From Streptococcus shenyangsis (lineage in GTDB: Bacteria > Bacillota > Bacilli > Lactobacillales > Streptococcaceae): DNA of 64,000 nt. The translations under genes and the position numbers were made by a program. The stretch is taken from contig NZ_VFSH01000009.1 of the NCBI RefSeq assembly GCF_006385785.1, positions 23,094 through 87,093 of the forward strand. Reading direction: 5' to 3'. Shown one piece after another: positions 47,648-57,333 of the stretch. The notes under the pieces are model-generated. The model did no database searches. It was not told the DNA's origin and saw only the letters and a program-made list of their open reading frames with translations. How positions within the stretch are numbered: the stretch's first letter is position 1; the number at the start of each line of letters is the position of its first letter.

Positions 47648-48749
47648 ATTCGCTTTTTACCCGTTTGACATAGTTTTCAATTGGATAGTTTAGAGGGTCT
47701 AAGGTCATCTCCTTGCCTTGGATCAGTTGAGCTAGATGGTAACCAATGATAGGACCAGTTGTGAGGCCTGATGAACCTAGTCCACTAGCAGCATAGACAC
47801 CTGCCAATTCTGGCACCTGCCCAAAGAAAGGAGAGAAATCACGGGTATAGGCACGGATTCCCACACGCTCAGCTCTTGAAGTCGCTTTAGATAAAACTGG
47901 ATAATGGGGCAAGGCTGCCTCCTCCATTTGTTTGAGTAAGGTTTCATCTACCGTCAAATCAAATCCCATATCATTTTCATGGGTAGCACCTAAGGACAAT
48001 TTCCCACCTGCAAAAGGAATCAAATCCCATTCCCCTTCTGGCATAACAACAGGGTAAGTTTCCATGTCTTGGGCAAGTTGATAATCTCGGAGTTGCCCCT
48101 TTTGGGGACGAACATCTACTTCATAACCTAAAGGCTCTAACAGGTGTCCCAACCAAGCTCCCGTCGCCAAAATAACCTGATCAAACACCTCTTCACCAAT
48201 CTGGTAACCTGATGCTAAAGGTGTTAGAGTTACTTTTTCTTTGACTAGCTTGACCTGACTGGCTTCTAGCAAACGAGTCACTAAGAGTTGACCATCTACT
48301 CTCGCTCCACCAGAAGCATAGAGCAAGCGATCAAATCCCTTCAAACCTGGGAATAATTCATTAGCTGATGCTTGGTCTAGAATGGCTAATTGCCCTATTA
48401 AAGGAGATTCTTCCCTGCGCTGGAGGGCCAGTTGATAGAGTTCTTCCAACTTGGACTCATTCTTCTTCAAGAGAAAGACTCCCGAACGCTGGTAAAAGTC
48501 AATTTCTTGTCCTGATTTCTCTAAATCAGCTAATAAATCCACGTAAAAGTCAGCCCCCAAGCGCGCCATCTTGTACCAGGCTTTATTGCGACGTTTGGAA
48601 AACCAAGGACTGATAATTCCTGCTGCTGCCTTGGTAGCCTGACCCTGTCCATGGTCAAAGACGGTTACCTCTAGGTCACTTTCTTTAGAGAGGTAGTAGG
48701 CTACTGTTGCTCCCACAATTCCTGCTCCGATAATGGCAACTTTTTTCAT
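47646..48749 (-). CDS. FAD-dependent D-amino-acid oxidase/dehydrogenase-like (DadA family)
   Basis: A 367-aa DAO-fold flavoprotein. FAD motif KVAIIGAGIVGATVAYYL at 3-20, GQATKAAAGIISPWFSKRRNKAWY near 36-59, and the C-terminal GVYAASGLGSSGLTTGP near 325. Substrate unproven; relatives oxidise glycine, sarcosine or D-amino acids. Start ATG 48749 (an in-frame GTG 9 nt upstream is less likely). Stop TAA (47648-47646) falls on the BOX element 6 end. Follows the Nif3 gene by 16 nt. Confidence 0.85.
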   Translation of the reverse strand: MKKVAIIGAGIVGATVAYYLSKESDLEVTVFDHGQGQATKAAAGIISPWFSKRRNKAWYKMARLGADFYVDLLADLEKSGQEIDFYQRSGVFLLKKNESKLEELYQLALQRREESPLIGQLAILDQASANELFPGLKGFDRLLYASGGARVDGQLLVTRLLEASQVKLVKEKVTLTPLASGYQIGEEVFDQVILATGAWLGHLLEPLGYEVDVRPQKGQLRDYQLAQDMETYPVVMPEGEWDLIPFAGGKLSLGATHENDMGFDLTVDETLLKQMEEAALPHYPVLSKATSRAERVGIRAYTRDFSPFFGQVPELAGVYAASGLGSSGLTTGPIIGYHLAQLIQGKEMTLDPLNYPIENYVKRVKSE

Positions 48750-48765
48750 TGTTTTCACTTTCTAA

Positions 48766-49563
48766 CTAGATATGGTGGAAAGGATTGGTCGATACTTGAC
48801 TAGGTACAATATCGATAGTCCAGCCCTTTTCCTCTTTCCATTGATTAAGAAGCTCTGCAATTTTTTCCACAAAAAGCACTTCGATATAGTGACCTGGGTC
48901 CAATGCTAGCAAGCCATGAGACAGCATATCCTGAGCAGTATGATAATATATATCGCCAGTAATGTAGACATCTGCCCCCTTTGCTAAAGCATCCTTATAG
49001 AAAGACTGCCCGCTTCCACCACAAATTGCCACTCTTGAAATAGGCTTCTGCAAATCATTCCCTTGATAATGCACCAATCGAAGGCTATCTAAACCAAAGA
49101 CTTGCTTGACATTCTGGGCCAATTCCCCAAAGGTCTGAGGTTGAACATTCCCAATACGTCCAATTCCACGTTCAGGGCCTGTCTCCTGCAGATAAATCGT
49201 CTCCTCGATTCCTAGCATCTGGCAGAACCAGTCATTGAGACCATTTTCAACGATGTCAATATTGGTATGGCTGACATAAACTGCGATATCATGCTTGATG
49301 AGATCAATGTAAATCTGATTTTGTGGACGGCTAGCTACCAAGTCTTTGATAGGACGGAAAATCGGCGCGTGCTTGACGATAATCAAATTCACACCCTTTT
49401 CAATAGCTTCAGCCACCGTTTCTTCACGAATATCCAGAGCAACCATGACCCTTTGGATATCCTTGTCCAAAGTTCCAATTTGCAGACCACGACTGTCTCC
49501 CTCCATGGAGAATTCCTGAGGGCAAAAGGCTTCATATGCGTTAATTACTTCACTTGCTAGCAT
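48766..49563 (-). CDS. Nif3-like dinuclear metal center protein (DUF34)
   Basis: A 265-aa YqfO/NIF3 protein. Metal ligands include His in IVKHAPIF near 64, [13 protein letters not shown] near 98, and [11 protein letters not shown] near 227. A family of unclear biochemical role, sometimes linked to GTP cyclohydrolase or metal handling. Overlaps trmK by 14 nt; the trmK-nif3 pair is widespread in Firmicutes. Confidence 0.92.
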   Translation of the reverse strand: MLASEVINAYEAFCPQEFSMEGDSRGLQIGTLDKDIQRVMVALDIREETVAEAIEKGVNLIIVKHAPIFRPIKDLVASRPQNQIYIDLIKHDIAVYVSHTNIDIVENGLNDWFCQMLGIEETIYLQETGPERGIGRIGNVQPQTFGELAQNVKQVFGLDSLRLVHYQGNDLQKPISRVAICGGSGQSFYKDALAKGADVYITGDIYYHTAQDMLSHGLLALDPGHYIEVLFVEKIAELLNQWKEEKGWTIDIVPSQVSTNPFHHI

Positions 49564-50227
49564 GGAGAACCTCCTTGATGGCTTGAATCTTATCTACTAG
49601 AACTTGACGTTCTTCCAAATTTTTTTCAGGGATTTGTCCGAGGGCAAACTCTAGCTTCTCAGCTTCTTTTTGCCATTTTTGGACAAATACTGAACTGATA
49701 TCTTTAGACAAGATAGGTCCAAAGCGAACATCACTGGCTGATAACTTCATTTGTCCCGCTTCCACCACCAAAATCTCATAAAACTTACCAGCTTCTTCTA
49801 GGATGCTTTCAGCTACAATCTGAAATCCGTTCTCTTGTAACCAGATACGCAAATCGTCTTCACGATTATTGGGCTGGAGAATCAGACGTTCTACATTAGC
49901 TAACTTATCCAAGCCTTCTTCCAATATCCTAGCAATCAAACGACCACCCATACCAGCAATGGTGATTACAGACACTTGGTCTGCCTCTTCAAAAGCTGCC
50001 AAGCCATTGGCTAAACGAACCTGGATTTTCTCCTTTAGGCCGTGAGCCTCAACATTTTTGACTGCAGATTGGTAGGGACCTTCCACCACCTCACCTGCAA
50101 TGGCACTTTCGATTTTTCCTCTTTCGACTAAATCGATAGGCAAATAAGCATGGTCACTCCCCACATCTAGCAAAATGGCTCCCTGTGGCACAAAGGAAGC
50201 CACTAATTCTAATCTCTTTGAAATCAT
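49550..50227 (-). CDS. trmK: tRNA (adenine22-N1)-methyltransferase
   Basis: A 225-aa class I methyltransferase. SAM motif [17 protein letters not shown] near 18-34 and [16 protein letters not shown] near 85, then [14 protein letters not shown] near 117, all typical of TrmK, plus a C-terminal helical extension. Modifies A22 of tRNA-Ser and tRNA-Tyr. Confidence 0.93.
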   Translation of the reverse strand: MISKRLELVASFVPQGAILLDVGSDHAYLPIDLVERGKIESAIAGEVVEGPYQSAVKNVEAHGLKEKIQVRLANGLAAFEEADQVSVITIAGMGGRLIARILEEGLDKLANVERLILQPNNREDDLRIWLQENGFQIVAESILEEAGKFYEILVVEAGQMKLSASDVRFGPILSKDISSVFVQKWQKEAEKLEFALGQIPEKNLEERQVLVDKIQAIKEVLHASK

Positions 50228-50297
50228 ATTCTCTCACTTTCCAAAACTCTATTACCTCTTATTATACCACATTTCAGCTAGCTATCTTGCACCTAAA

Positions 50298-50325
50298 AAG
50301 ACCACAATCCACAGATTGCAGCCTT
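50298..50325 (-). terminator. P-type ATPase terminator
   Basis: CTGCAATC / GATTGTGG stem with G-T pairs, followed by TCTTTTT on the minus strand. Confidence 0.5.
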
Positions 50326-50328
50326 TCT

Positions 50329-52665
50329 TTATTTTCTGGCTTGATAGCGACTAGTCAGGATGAAAAGCACGGTAAAGACCAACATCATGACACCATAAAC
50401 AGGTAATGTTTGTCCTGTTAAGGTTGAAATTTCAAGCAGTTTTTGAATTCTTGGGAAGAGAGCTGTGGCTAGGAAGCCTCCTACTGACCAAACAATCAAG
50501 AGGACACGCCATAGGGTAAATGGCATGCAGGCTCTAAATACGGATAAGAAACCAATTGACCCAAGCAGATAATAGAGTAGAGTTGAGATTTCTATTTCAG
50601 ACCAGCCTTGACTCGCTCCAAAAATTTTAACAAAAAGAACACTAAACACGACCATGAGTGCGCTTGGTAAGGCACGGAGCATGGATCTTCTGAGGAAGTT
50701 TGGCTCGACAGGTTTGATATTTCGCTCAAAAGTCAGAACGAATGGTGGGAAACCTTCCACAAACTGGTCAATCATGGTAATCTGGATTGGAATGAAGGGG
50801 AAAATCAAGATCCACTCAGATCGACCTAGTAAAGCACTGACGATACAGATAACTGCGAGCAAGAAAGAATAGATGGTCTTTATCAAGAAAATCGGGGCGA
50901 TGTGGGCAATGTTATTGACCACACGACGACCTTCAAAGAGAATCTCAGGAACATCATTAAAGTCTGAGTTCAAGAGAACCAAATTGGCAATCTGACGAGT
51001 CGCTGGATCCCCTTCCGCCATTACGATGGAACAATCCGCCTCACGAAGGGCCAAGATATCATTAACTCCATCCCCTGTCATAGCTGTTGTATGACCCGCT
51101 TTTTTCAGCGTTTGGATAATGAGTTTCTTTTGATGTGGGGAAACACGTCCGAAAATAGCTGTCTCCTCAGCCATAGCAATCAATTCCTCATCCGTGATTT
51201 TTGAGCAATCGACATAGCTGTGATAGTCCGCAAAACCAGCCTTCTGGGCAATGCTGGATACCGTAACTGGATTGTCACCAGAGATAATCTTGAGGCCCAC
51301 TTCCTGAGAACGAAGATAGTCCAGCGTCTCTGCTGCTCCCTCTCGAATGGGGTCCAGGATTTCCAGCAAGGCTAGAGCCTGAATATCCGATGGTTTATGC
51401 GGCTTGTGATGGTCTAATTTCTCCTGACTGAGAGCTAAGACCAAGACACGTGAACCTCTCTCCAAGGCCACTCTGGCTTCTGGTACCTCAGAATCCAGCA
51501 ACATCTCAGGTGCCCCTAAGAAAACTGTTCCCAAACCTTCTAACTCCATGGCTCCCCACTTGCGGTCGCTTGAGAAAGGAAGGTTAGAGAGCATAGGATA
51601 GGCTACTTGACCTTGGAAACGCTGGCGAATGGCTTGGGCTGTTGGATTTTTATCCTCACTATGGGCTATGTAGCTGGTCAGGATGCTGGCAATAGCCTCT
51701 TCACCATAAGTTTCCGTCAGTGGAAGAACGGCCTCCACCTGCATCTTTCCTTGGGTGATGGTACCCGTCTTGTCCAAACAGAGCATATCCACGCGCGCCA
51801 AGGTCTCAACAGAATACATCTCCTGCACCAAGACCTTTTTCAAGCCCAACTTAATCACCGCTGTCAAGAGCGAAGTGATGGTCAAAAGGGCGATTCCCTT
51901 GGGTAACATTCCCAGTAGGGCTGTCGATGAATTTACAACGGATGACTTGAGAGGCAGTCCTTTTAAAAGCAAGGCTTCTAGCAAGAGAGCCAGACCAAAA
52001 GGAATGATAATCTTTCCAGTAAAACCTGCTAACTTGTCCAGCGATTTCATGATACGAGAGTTGATTGGTTTCACAGTCTTAGCCTCAAGCATGAGTTTGG
52101 CAGCATAGTTGTCTGCACCGACATGGTGAACTTGAGCTAAAACTGACCCACTGGCTAGGAAACTTCCTGACAAAAGCAAAGCATCAACTTCCTTTTGCAC
52201 CAAATCACTTTCCCCCGTTAACATGGCTTCATTGACTTCCGAAAAGCCTTCCAAAACCAAGGCATCACTGGGAATCTGCTCTCCAGCAGACAGACGAATG
52301 ACATCTCCTAGCACCAATTCTTCAGGATTCAGAGCCACTTCTTGGCCATCCCGAATAGTCTTGACTTTTTCCTTGGTCATAAGATTGAGCTTGTCCACCA
52401 TGTGTTTGGCCCGTAGCTCGGTCACAATTCCAGAAAAAGCGTTAAAGCAGATAACAGCAAAGAAGACCAAATTGCTCCAAGCCTGCACAAAGGCTAGGGC
52501 CAAAGCAATGGCAAAGTTCAAAGCGTTAAAAAGGGTAAAGACATTTCGTTTGATGATTTGCCAAGTGCTGGTACTGGCCGATGCGGTAAAATCATTGACC
52601 AAACCCTTAGCCTGTCTTTCCTTGACTTCTCTTTGGGTTAATCCCATAATCTTATTTTTATCCAT
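50329..52665 (-). CDS. P-type cation-transporting ATPase (E1-E2 family)
   Basis: A 778-aa pump. Phosphorylation site Asp in MLCLDKTGTITQGK near 275, actuator TGES in AMLTGESDLVQK near 150, hinge GDGVNDILALREADCSIVM near 540, and about ten membrane segments with the GMLPKGIALLTITSLL segment (M4 PKG in place of PEG). The family includes Ca2+ and Mn2+ transporters of streptococci; the ion cannot be set from sequence alone. Start MDKNKIMGL chosen (an upstream ATG 12 nt away exists; neither has a good Shine-Dalgarno). Confidence 0.88.
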   Translation of the reverse strand: MDKNKIMGLTQREVKERQAKGLVNDFTASASTSTWQIIKRNVFTLFNALNFAIALALAFVQAWSNLVFFAVICFNAFSGIVTELRAKHMVDKLNLMTKEKVKTIRDGQEVALNPEELVLGDVIRLSAGEQIPSDALVLEGFSEVNEAMLTGESDLVQKEVDALLLSGSFLASGSVLAQVHHVGADNYAAKLMLEAKTVKPINSRIMKSLDKLAGFTGKIIIPFGLALLLEALLLKGLPLKSSVVNSSTALLGMLPKGIALLTITSLLTAVIKLGLKKVLVQEMYSVETLARVDMLCLDKTGTITQGKMQVEAVLPLTETYGEEAIASILTSYIAHSEDKNPTAQAIRQRFQGQVAYPMLSNLPFSSDRKWGAMELEGLGTVFLGAPEMLLDSEVPEARVALERGSRVLVLALSQEKLDHHKPHKPSDIQALALLEILDPIREGAAETLDYLRSQEVGLKIISGDNPVTVSSIAQKAGFADYHSYVDCSKITDEELIAMAEETAIFGRVSPHQKKLIIQTLKKAGHTTAMTGDGVNDILALREADCSIVMAEGDPATRQIANLVLLNSDFNDVPEILFEGRRVVNNIAHIAPIFLIKTIYSFLLAVICIVSALLGRSEWILIFPFIPIQITMIDQFVEGFPPFVLTFERNIKPVEPNFLRRSMLRALPSALMVVFSVLFVKIFGASQGWSEIEISTLLYYLLGSIGFLSVFRACMPFTLWRVLLIVWSVGGFLATALFPRIQKLLEISTLTGQTLPVYGVMMLVFTVLFILTSRYQARK

Positions 52666-52761
52666 AAATTCTATCATATCATTTTTTCTAAAAGAATTCT
52701 AATTTCATCCTAAATATGTACCTGGTCAAGGGAAAAGTTTGCCAGCCCTCCTTTGATAAGG

Positions 52762-52767
52762 TATAAT
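52762..52767 (+). promoter_or_regulatory. -10 box of the acyltransferase gene
   Basis: TATAAT, 31 nt upstream of the ATG at 52798, with a GAAGGAGA ribosome site between. Confidence 0.55.
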
Positions 52768-52797
52768 AATAACAAGAAAATAATCGAAGGAGATCGC

Positions 52798-53547
52798 ATG
52801 TTCTATACTTATTTACGTGGATTAGTTGTCTTACTCCTATGGTCCATCAATGGCAATGCTCACTATCATAATACCGATAAAATTCCTAATCAAGATGAAA
52901 ATTATATTTTGGTTGCGCCTCACCGTACCTGGTGGGATCCTGTTTACATGGCCTTTGCGACCAAGCCGAAACAGTTTATCTTTATGGCCAAAAAAGAGCT
53001 CTTTACCAACCGTATCTTTGGCTGGTGGATTCGTATGTGTGGCGCCTTTCCTATCGACCGTGAAAATCCTAGCGCTTCTGCCATCAAATACCCTATCAAC
53101 GTCCTTAAAAAAAGTGATCGCTCCCTCATCATGTTTCCAAGTGGGAGCCGTCACTCAAACGATGTCAAGGGTGGCGTAGCTCTGATTGCCAAAATGGCCA
53201 AGGTCCGTATCATGCCGGTTACCTACACAGGTCCCATGACTTTGAAGGGCTTAGTTAGCCGCGAGCGTGTCGATATGAACTTTGGAAATCCAATAGATAT
53301 CTCAGATATCAAGAAAATGAATGATGAAGGCATTGAAACAGTCGCCAATCGAATCCAAACAGAATTCCAACGTCTGGACCAAGAAACGAAACAATGGCAC
53401 AATGATAAAAAACCAAACCCACTATGGTGGTTTATCCGCATCCCTGCCCTCATCCTTGCCATTATCCTCGCTATCCTAACCATCATCTTTAGCTTCATCG
53501 CAAGCTTCATCTGGAATCCAGATAAGAAGAGAGAGTCTCTTGGTTAA
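52798..53547 (+). CDS. 1-acyl-glycerol-3-phosphate acyltransferase-like (PlsC family)
   Basis: A 249-aa membrane-associated acyltransferase. Motif I APHRTWWDPVYMA (H-x4-D) near 40, motif III FPSGSRHSND near 115, VRIMPVTYTGP (motif IV) near 138, and a C-terminal membrane helix (about 213-237). Likely makes phosphatidic acid or a related lipid. Start ATG 52798 follows GAAGGAGATCGC; the longer frame lies over the promoter. Confidence 0.88.
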   Translation: MFYTYLRGLVVLLLWSINGNAHYHNTDKIPNQDENYILVAPHRTWWDPVYMAFATKPKQFIFMAKKELFTNRIFGWWIRMCGAFPIDRENPSASAIKYPINVLKKSDRSLIMFPSGSRHSNDVKGGVALIAKMAKVRIMPVTYTGPMTLKGLVSRERVDMNFGNPIDISDIKKMNDEGIETVANRIQTEFQRLDQETKQWHNDKKPNPLWWFIRIPALILAIILAILTIIFSFIASFIWNPDKKRESLG

Positions 53548-53558
53548 AAAATACAACA

Positions 53559-53582
53559 ATCCCTTGGCAAAAGCCAAGGGAT
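53559..53582. terminator. Bidirectional terminator (acyltransferase / esterase)
   Basis: Perfect ATCCCTTGGC/GCCAAGGGAT stem with an AAAA loop between convergent genes. Confidence 0.88.
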
Positions 53583-53589
53583 AACTCTT

Positions 53590-54282
53590 TTATTCAATTT
53601 TCCATTTTTGGGCCAACCAGTTGGAAAAGGCTAGAAATCGCTCAGCTACTTGTTCATGGTGTCCATAAGGATCAAAAACAAACTGGCCGTTCGGATAACG
53701 TTGCTGAAGACTGGTATGAATCTGCTCAGCATAGGCTGGTGCTTGAGCCAAGCGATTAGTATGGTGTGCTCCTTCTGTTTGACCATTCTGTAAATACAGC
53801 AAACAGTCCAAATTTTTCACCTTTTCTTCCCTACAGTAAGTCACAAAATCAGGATACCAAAAGGAACCGCAGATGGAGAAGACACAGGAAACCTTGTCAA
53901 AGCTGAAAAGACTGTAGACTGCCGCCAAACCACCTAGTGAGTAGCCTCCATAAGCAAGGCGAGTTTCGTCCAGGCGATAAAGCGACTGCAACTTGTCTAA
54001 AAGACCTCCAAATAAATGATCATGATAGACCTTGGCCTGACCTCCAAAATCTGGATCTCCATCTCTCAGAGCAGATGACTTCCAGGGCGTGTAGTCATCT
54101 AGGCGATTTTTAGAGATCAAGCCCACTAAAATCACAGATTCGGAAAGAGACGATAGAAAATCCAAGTTCCCATCATTCAATAAAATAGCTGGATAGGTTT
54201 GATTGGGGTCGTAGTTAGAAGGAAGGCTGATTTTAACTTGAATTTCTTCCCAATCAAACTCATTATTTATTGATAAAGTCAT
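53590..54282 (-). CDS. Siderophore-type esterase (alpha/beta hydrolase, Fes/BesA/IroE-like)
   Basis: A 230-aa hydrolase. Nucleophile Ser in AYGGYSLGGLAAVYS near 133 (G-Y-S-L-G), N-terminal strand LPSNYDPNQTYPAILLNDGN typical of the esterase D/enterochelin-esterase group, and C-terminal His in FDPYGHHEQ near 212. No signal peptide, so cytoplasmic. It overlaps the end of the iron-binding lipoprotein gene by 20 nt (ATG 54282), so it is co-translated with the importer. Likely hydrolyses an imported ester-linked siderophore to free iron; inferred from family and context. Confidence 0.78.
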   Translation of the reverse strand: MTLSINNEFDWEEIQVKISLPSNYDPNQTYPAILLNDGNLDFLSSLSESVILVGLISKNRLDDYTPWKSSALRDGDPDFGGQAKVYHDHLFGGLLDKLQSLYRLDETRLAYGGYSLGGLAAVYSLFSFDKVSCVFSICGSFWYPDFVTYCREEKVKNLDCLLYLQNGQTEGAHHTNRLAQAPAYAEQIHTSLQQRYPNGQFVFDPYGHHEQVAERFLAFSNWLAQKWKIE

Positions 54283-55273
54283 TGATTTTCTCAAGGGAAT
54301 CAATCACTGCTGGACCATAATCCATCAACTCATCGTAAGAGATGGTCATTATTTTTTGATTCTTAACAGCAGTAACGCTTTCCAAAACAGCATTTGCCTT
54401 CATCAACTCTACTGCTTTTTCATCCAATTTTTTATTGCGATCGCTGGTTACATAGATAATCAATTCAGGATCCATTGATACGAGATTTTCCAAGGTCAAG
54501 CCTGATGTCCCCGTAGCAACGTTTGTATAACCAAGTTGGTTCAGCAAACTTTCTTGCAAAGCAGACTTGTAGGCACCGAAGGTTTCATCATTATAAGCAA
54601 CCATAATCAAAGCCTTTTTCTTTTCACCTTGACTTGCTGGGTTTGCTTTCTTAACAGCGTCAATTTTAGTTTGTAATTGGGCTGCGTATTCATTAGCCTT
54701 ATCCTGAACATTAAAAATCATTCCAAGATTTTTAACATCTTCTACAATATTTCCCAAATCTTGCTGAATCGTTGAGAGAGAAGCTTTTTGCGTATAAACT
54801 GGGATTTTGTTTTCATTCCAAGTGCTAACTGTCCCCAAGGATTTTTCAGAAAACATCATGTTTCGACCCATCACAGCGTCTGGCTCATAAGAAAGAACTG
54901 TCTCTTGTGAGACTGTTTTTTTATCGCCAATTTGAGGAATAGTCGCAATCGCGTCCTTATATTTATCTGTTACAGCATTGTCAGGGTTGAGCATGCCAGC
55001 AATTTTATCCTTCAAGCCTAGCTCCAATAAGATTTCAGTGGTTGAAAGATTGTTTGTAATAACTTTTTCAGGTGTCTTGTCAAAAACTTGTTCGACTTCA
55101 TTTCCTTTAGCATCATAAGTTTTGATAGTTAGCGGATAAGTCGTCTCTGCGTTAGCCTTTTGACTTGTTTCTGTGCTAGATTGTGTGGTAGCTTTTTCTG
55201 TAGTAGTGTTACCACAAGCTGCCAAAGTTAAGGTAGCTACTGTTACCAGTAAAATGCTTAGTGTTTTTTTCAT
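54263..55273 (-). CDS. Iron/siderophore ABC transporter substrate-binding lipoprotein
   Basis: A 336-aa lipoprotein. Signal with lipobox TLAAC (Cys20), a Thr/Ser-rich linker, then a FepB/FhuD-type (PF01497) fold: VITNNLSTTEILLELGLKDK near 75, GDKKTVSQETVLSYEPDAVM near 118, and LVSMDPELIIYVTSD near 270. It captures ferric-siderophore outside the membrane. Third gene of permease-ATPase-lipoprotein-esterase. Confidence 0.9.
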   Translation of the reverse strand: MKKTLSILLVTVATLTLAACGNTTTEKATTQSSTETSQKANAETTYPLTIKTYDAKGNEVEQVFDKTPEKVITNNLSTTEILLELGLKDKIAGMLNPDNAVTDKYKDAIATIPQIGDKKTVSQETVLSYEPDAVMGRNMMFSEKSLGTVSTWNENKIPVYTQKASLSTIQQDLGNIVEDVKNLGMIFNVQDKANEYAAQLQTKIDAVKKANPASQGEKKKALIMVAYNDETFGAYKSALQESLLNQLGYTNVATGTSGLTLENLVSMDPELIIYVTSDRNKKLDEKAVELMKANAVLESVTAVKNQKIMTISYDELMDYGPAVIDSLEKINDFINK

Positions 55274-55292
55274 CTTATTTTCCTTTTCATTT

Positions 55293-56048
55293 TTATAAAT
55301 AGTGAATCATGGCTTGCTGATCCTCGGTCCAAGTCACCTGACTTTGAACTCCATATACAGTTTGCAATGACTCAGGGGTGATGGTCTCCTTTGGAGTACC
55401 TTGGTACAGGATTTCCCCCTCTTTCATCAGATAGAGATAATCCGAATAGCGACAAGCAAGTTGAATATCATGTAGGACAGCTAAAACATTGACCTTGAGA
55501 TTCTTCACAATGGCTAACAAGTCTAGCTGATACTTGATATCTAGGTGATTGCTTGGTTCGTCCAGGAGCAAGAGAGTCGGTTCTTGTGCCAAGGCGCGGG
55601 CTAATAAGACTCGTTGTTTCTCTCCCCCTGACAGAGACGAATAGAGACGAGTTTTCTTCTCGAGCATATCTACCTTGACGAGAGCATCTTGAACGAGCGC
55701 ATAATCCCTTTCCTTTTCCTTCTGTAAAAAAGAGAGATGGGGCGTTCTTCCCAGCAAGACGATTTCCTCAACTGTACAATCAAACTGCAATTGATTAAAC
55801 TGGGTGACGACCGCCATTTGCTTGGCTGTTTCTTTGAGCGTCCATTGTTCCAGAGGCTTTCCATCTAGGCTTATCAAGCCTTTGTCCGCCTTTTCCTGAC
55901 GATAGAGGAGTTTAAGTAGACTGGTTTTCCCGCTTCCATTTGGTCCTAATATCGTGTGAAATTGATTCCCTTCAACCTTAAGAGAGACTCCTTTGAGGAT
56001 TTTTTTCTCTCCTAGTCCAAAGTGGATATCCTGACAAATCAAGTCCAT
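55293..56048 (-). CDS. Iron/siderophore ABC transporter ATPase (FecE-like)
   Basis: A 251-aa ATPase. Walker A LGPNGSGKTSLL near 34, Q-loop VTQFNQLQFD near 80, signature LSGGEKQRVLLARAL near 138, Walker B LLLLDEPSNHLDI near 157, and H-loop VLHDIQLA near 191. Works with the FecCD-type permease 2 nt upstream. Confidence 0.92.
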   Translation of the reverse strand: MDLICQDIHFGLGEKKILKGVSLKVEGNQFHTILGPNGSGKTSLLKLLYRQEKADKGLISLDGKPLEQWTLKETAKQMAVVTQFNQLQFDCTVEEIVLLGRTPHLSFLQKEKERDYALVQDALVKVDMLEKKTRLYSSLSGGEKQRVLLARALAQEPTLLLLDEPSNHLDIKYQLDLLAIVKNLKVNVLAVLHDIQLACRYSDYLYLMKEGEILYQGTPKETITPESLQTVYGVQSQVTWTEDQQAMIHYL

Positions 56049-56049
56049 A

Positions 56050-57096
56050 TCAGACCCTCACCTCCCTTCGCCTACCTCCAACAATGTAAATAAAGAAGGG
56101 AGCACCTACTAAGGCTGTGAAAATACCAATAGGAAGCTCTGCGTTTGGAATGATGATACGAGAGAGTACGTCTGCCCAGATGACAAAGAGGGCACCCAGC
56201 AAGGTTGCAACGGGAAAAAGCCTCTTGTAATTCGTTCCTACTAACCCTCGAGCTAAATGTGGAGTAATCAGACCGACAAATCCAATAATTCCACAGGTTG
56301 CCACTAAGACTGCTGTCAGCACAGCCACCATTGTCACATAAAGATACCAATAAAAGCGTAAGGGAATCCCCAAAGTTAAAGCAGCCTCATCTCCCATCAT
56401 CATCGCATTGAAAACACGATACTGGGTAGAGAAAAATAGAAAGGCTATTCCTACCACTATAGTTGGCAGGACCAAGTCAGACCAGGAAGTCCCAGCGAGC
56501 GAGCCCATGGTCCAAAACTTAATGGTCATCACACTATCCGCATTAGCTCCAACTGAGATAATAAAGTTGGAAAAAGCCAGAAAGAGAGCGTTGACCACCG
56601 TTCCCGATAAGATTAGACTAGAAGTCGTCATCCTTCCCTGCATAGAGGCAATGATGAGGACAGCAATTGTTGCCAAAGTAGCGCCAAGAAAAGCTCCAAG
56701 GCTAATCATCACTTTTAAACCAAGAATGATGCTCAAGGTTGCCCCTAGAGTTGCACCCGCAGATATTCCTAAGACATAAGGCTCTGCGATGGGATTGTTC
56801 ACTGTAGACTGCATCACGCTACCACACATAGAAAGACCAGCCCCCACTATCAAACCTAACAATACTCGGGGGAATCTCATGTTCCATACAATGGCAAGAG
56901 TAGACTTGGAAACCTCTCCTATCTCAAGAGGAAATCCCAACCTGCTCAAAACAATCCGATAGGTATCTCCTAGATCAATCGCAACAGATCCCATTGAAAC
57001 TGCTAGAAAGAGAGAAATCCCTAAAATACCTAGCAAAACAACTAAAAGTAACACAAATTGCTGGTCTTGTCGGCTTCCAGAAAATTTGGAAAGCAT
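56050..57096 (-). CDS. Iron/siderophore ABC transporter permease (FecCD family)
   Basis: A 348-aa permease with about nine to ten membrane segments. Conserved RFPRVLLGLIVGAGLSMCGSVMQ near 73 and GIIGFVGLITPHLARGLVG near 265 are FecCD hallmarks. A single permease gene implies a homodimer, unlike PiuBC-type loci with two permeases. AAGGAGG precedes the ATG. First gene of the siderophore operon. Confidence 0.92.
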   Translation of the reverse strand: MLSKFSGSRQDQQFVLLLVVLLGILGISLFLAVSMGSVAIDLGDTYRIVLSRLGFPLEIGEVSKSTLAIVWNMRFPRVLLGLIVGAGLSMCGSVMQSTVNNPIAEPYVLGISAGATLGATLSIILGLKVMISLGAFLGATLATIAVLIIASMQGRMTTSSLILSGTVVNALFLAFSNFIISVGANADSVMTIKFWTMGSLAGTSWSDLVLPTIVVGIAFLFFSTQYRVFNAMMMGDEAALTLGIPLRFYWYLYVTMVAVLTAVLVATCGIIGFVGLITPHLARGLVGTNYKRLFPVATLLGALFVIWADVLSRIIIPNAELPIGIFTALVGAPFFIYIVGGRRREVRV

Positions 57097-57145
57097 GCAA
57101 ACCTCCTTTGATAGAATCTTAAAAATTTAGAAAATTCTCATGAAA

Positions 57146-57174
57146 AGTATACCATATTTTCAACAATGGAACAA
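57146..57174 (-). promoter_or_regulatory. Promoter of the siderophore-uptake operon
   Basis: TTGTTC (57174-57169), 17-nt spacer, TATACT (57151-57146), about 50 nt before the permease ATG. No certain iron-regulator box was identified. Confidence 0.65.
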
Positions 57175-57208
57175 GATGAGAACAAATGAATATAGTTGGT
57201 TTTATAGT

Positions 57209-57333
57209 GCTAGGAACCGTAAGTAAAGATAATACTTGAGTATATCGAGGTAAGGTGACAACGTAAAAAGCCCTCTGAAAATCAGAGAGCTGATTTGAGC
57301 TCGGGCTAAAATCCTAGTGAAACAAAAAAATCT
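57209..57333 (+). repeat. Direct repeat copy A (~107 bp core)
   Basis: Begins TGCTAGGAACCGTAA, includes GGTAAGGTGACAACGTAAAA and a hairpin CCCTCTGA/TCAGAGAGC, and ends GTGAAACAAAAAAATCT. A copy with about nine differences by eye over ~107 positions is at 58557-58663 in the same orientation. The terminator-like hairpin could mark it as a pneumococcal SPRITE-type element; I cannot confirm that. Confidence 0.7.
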
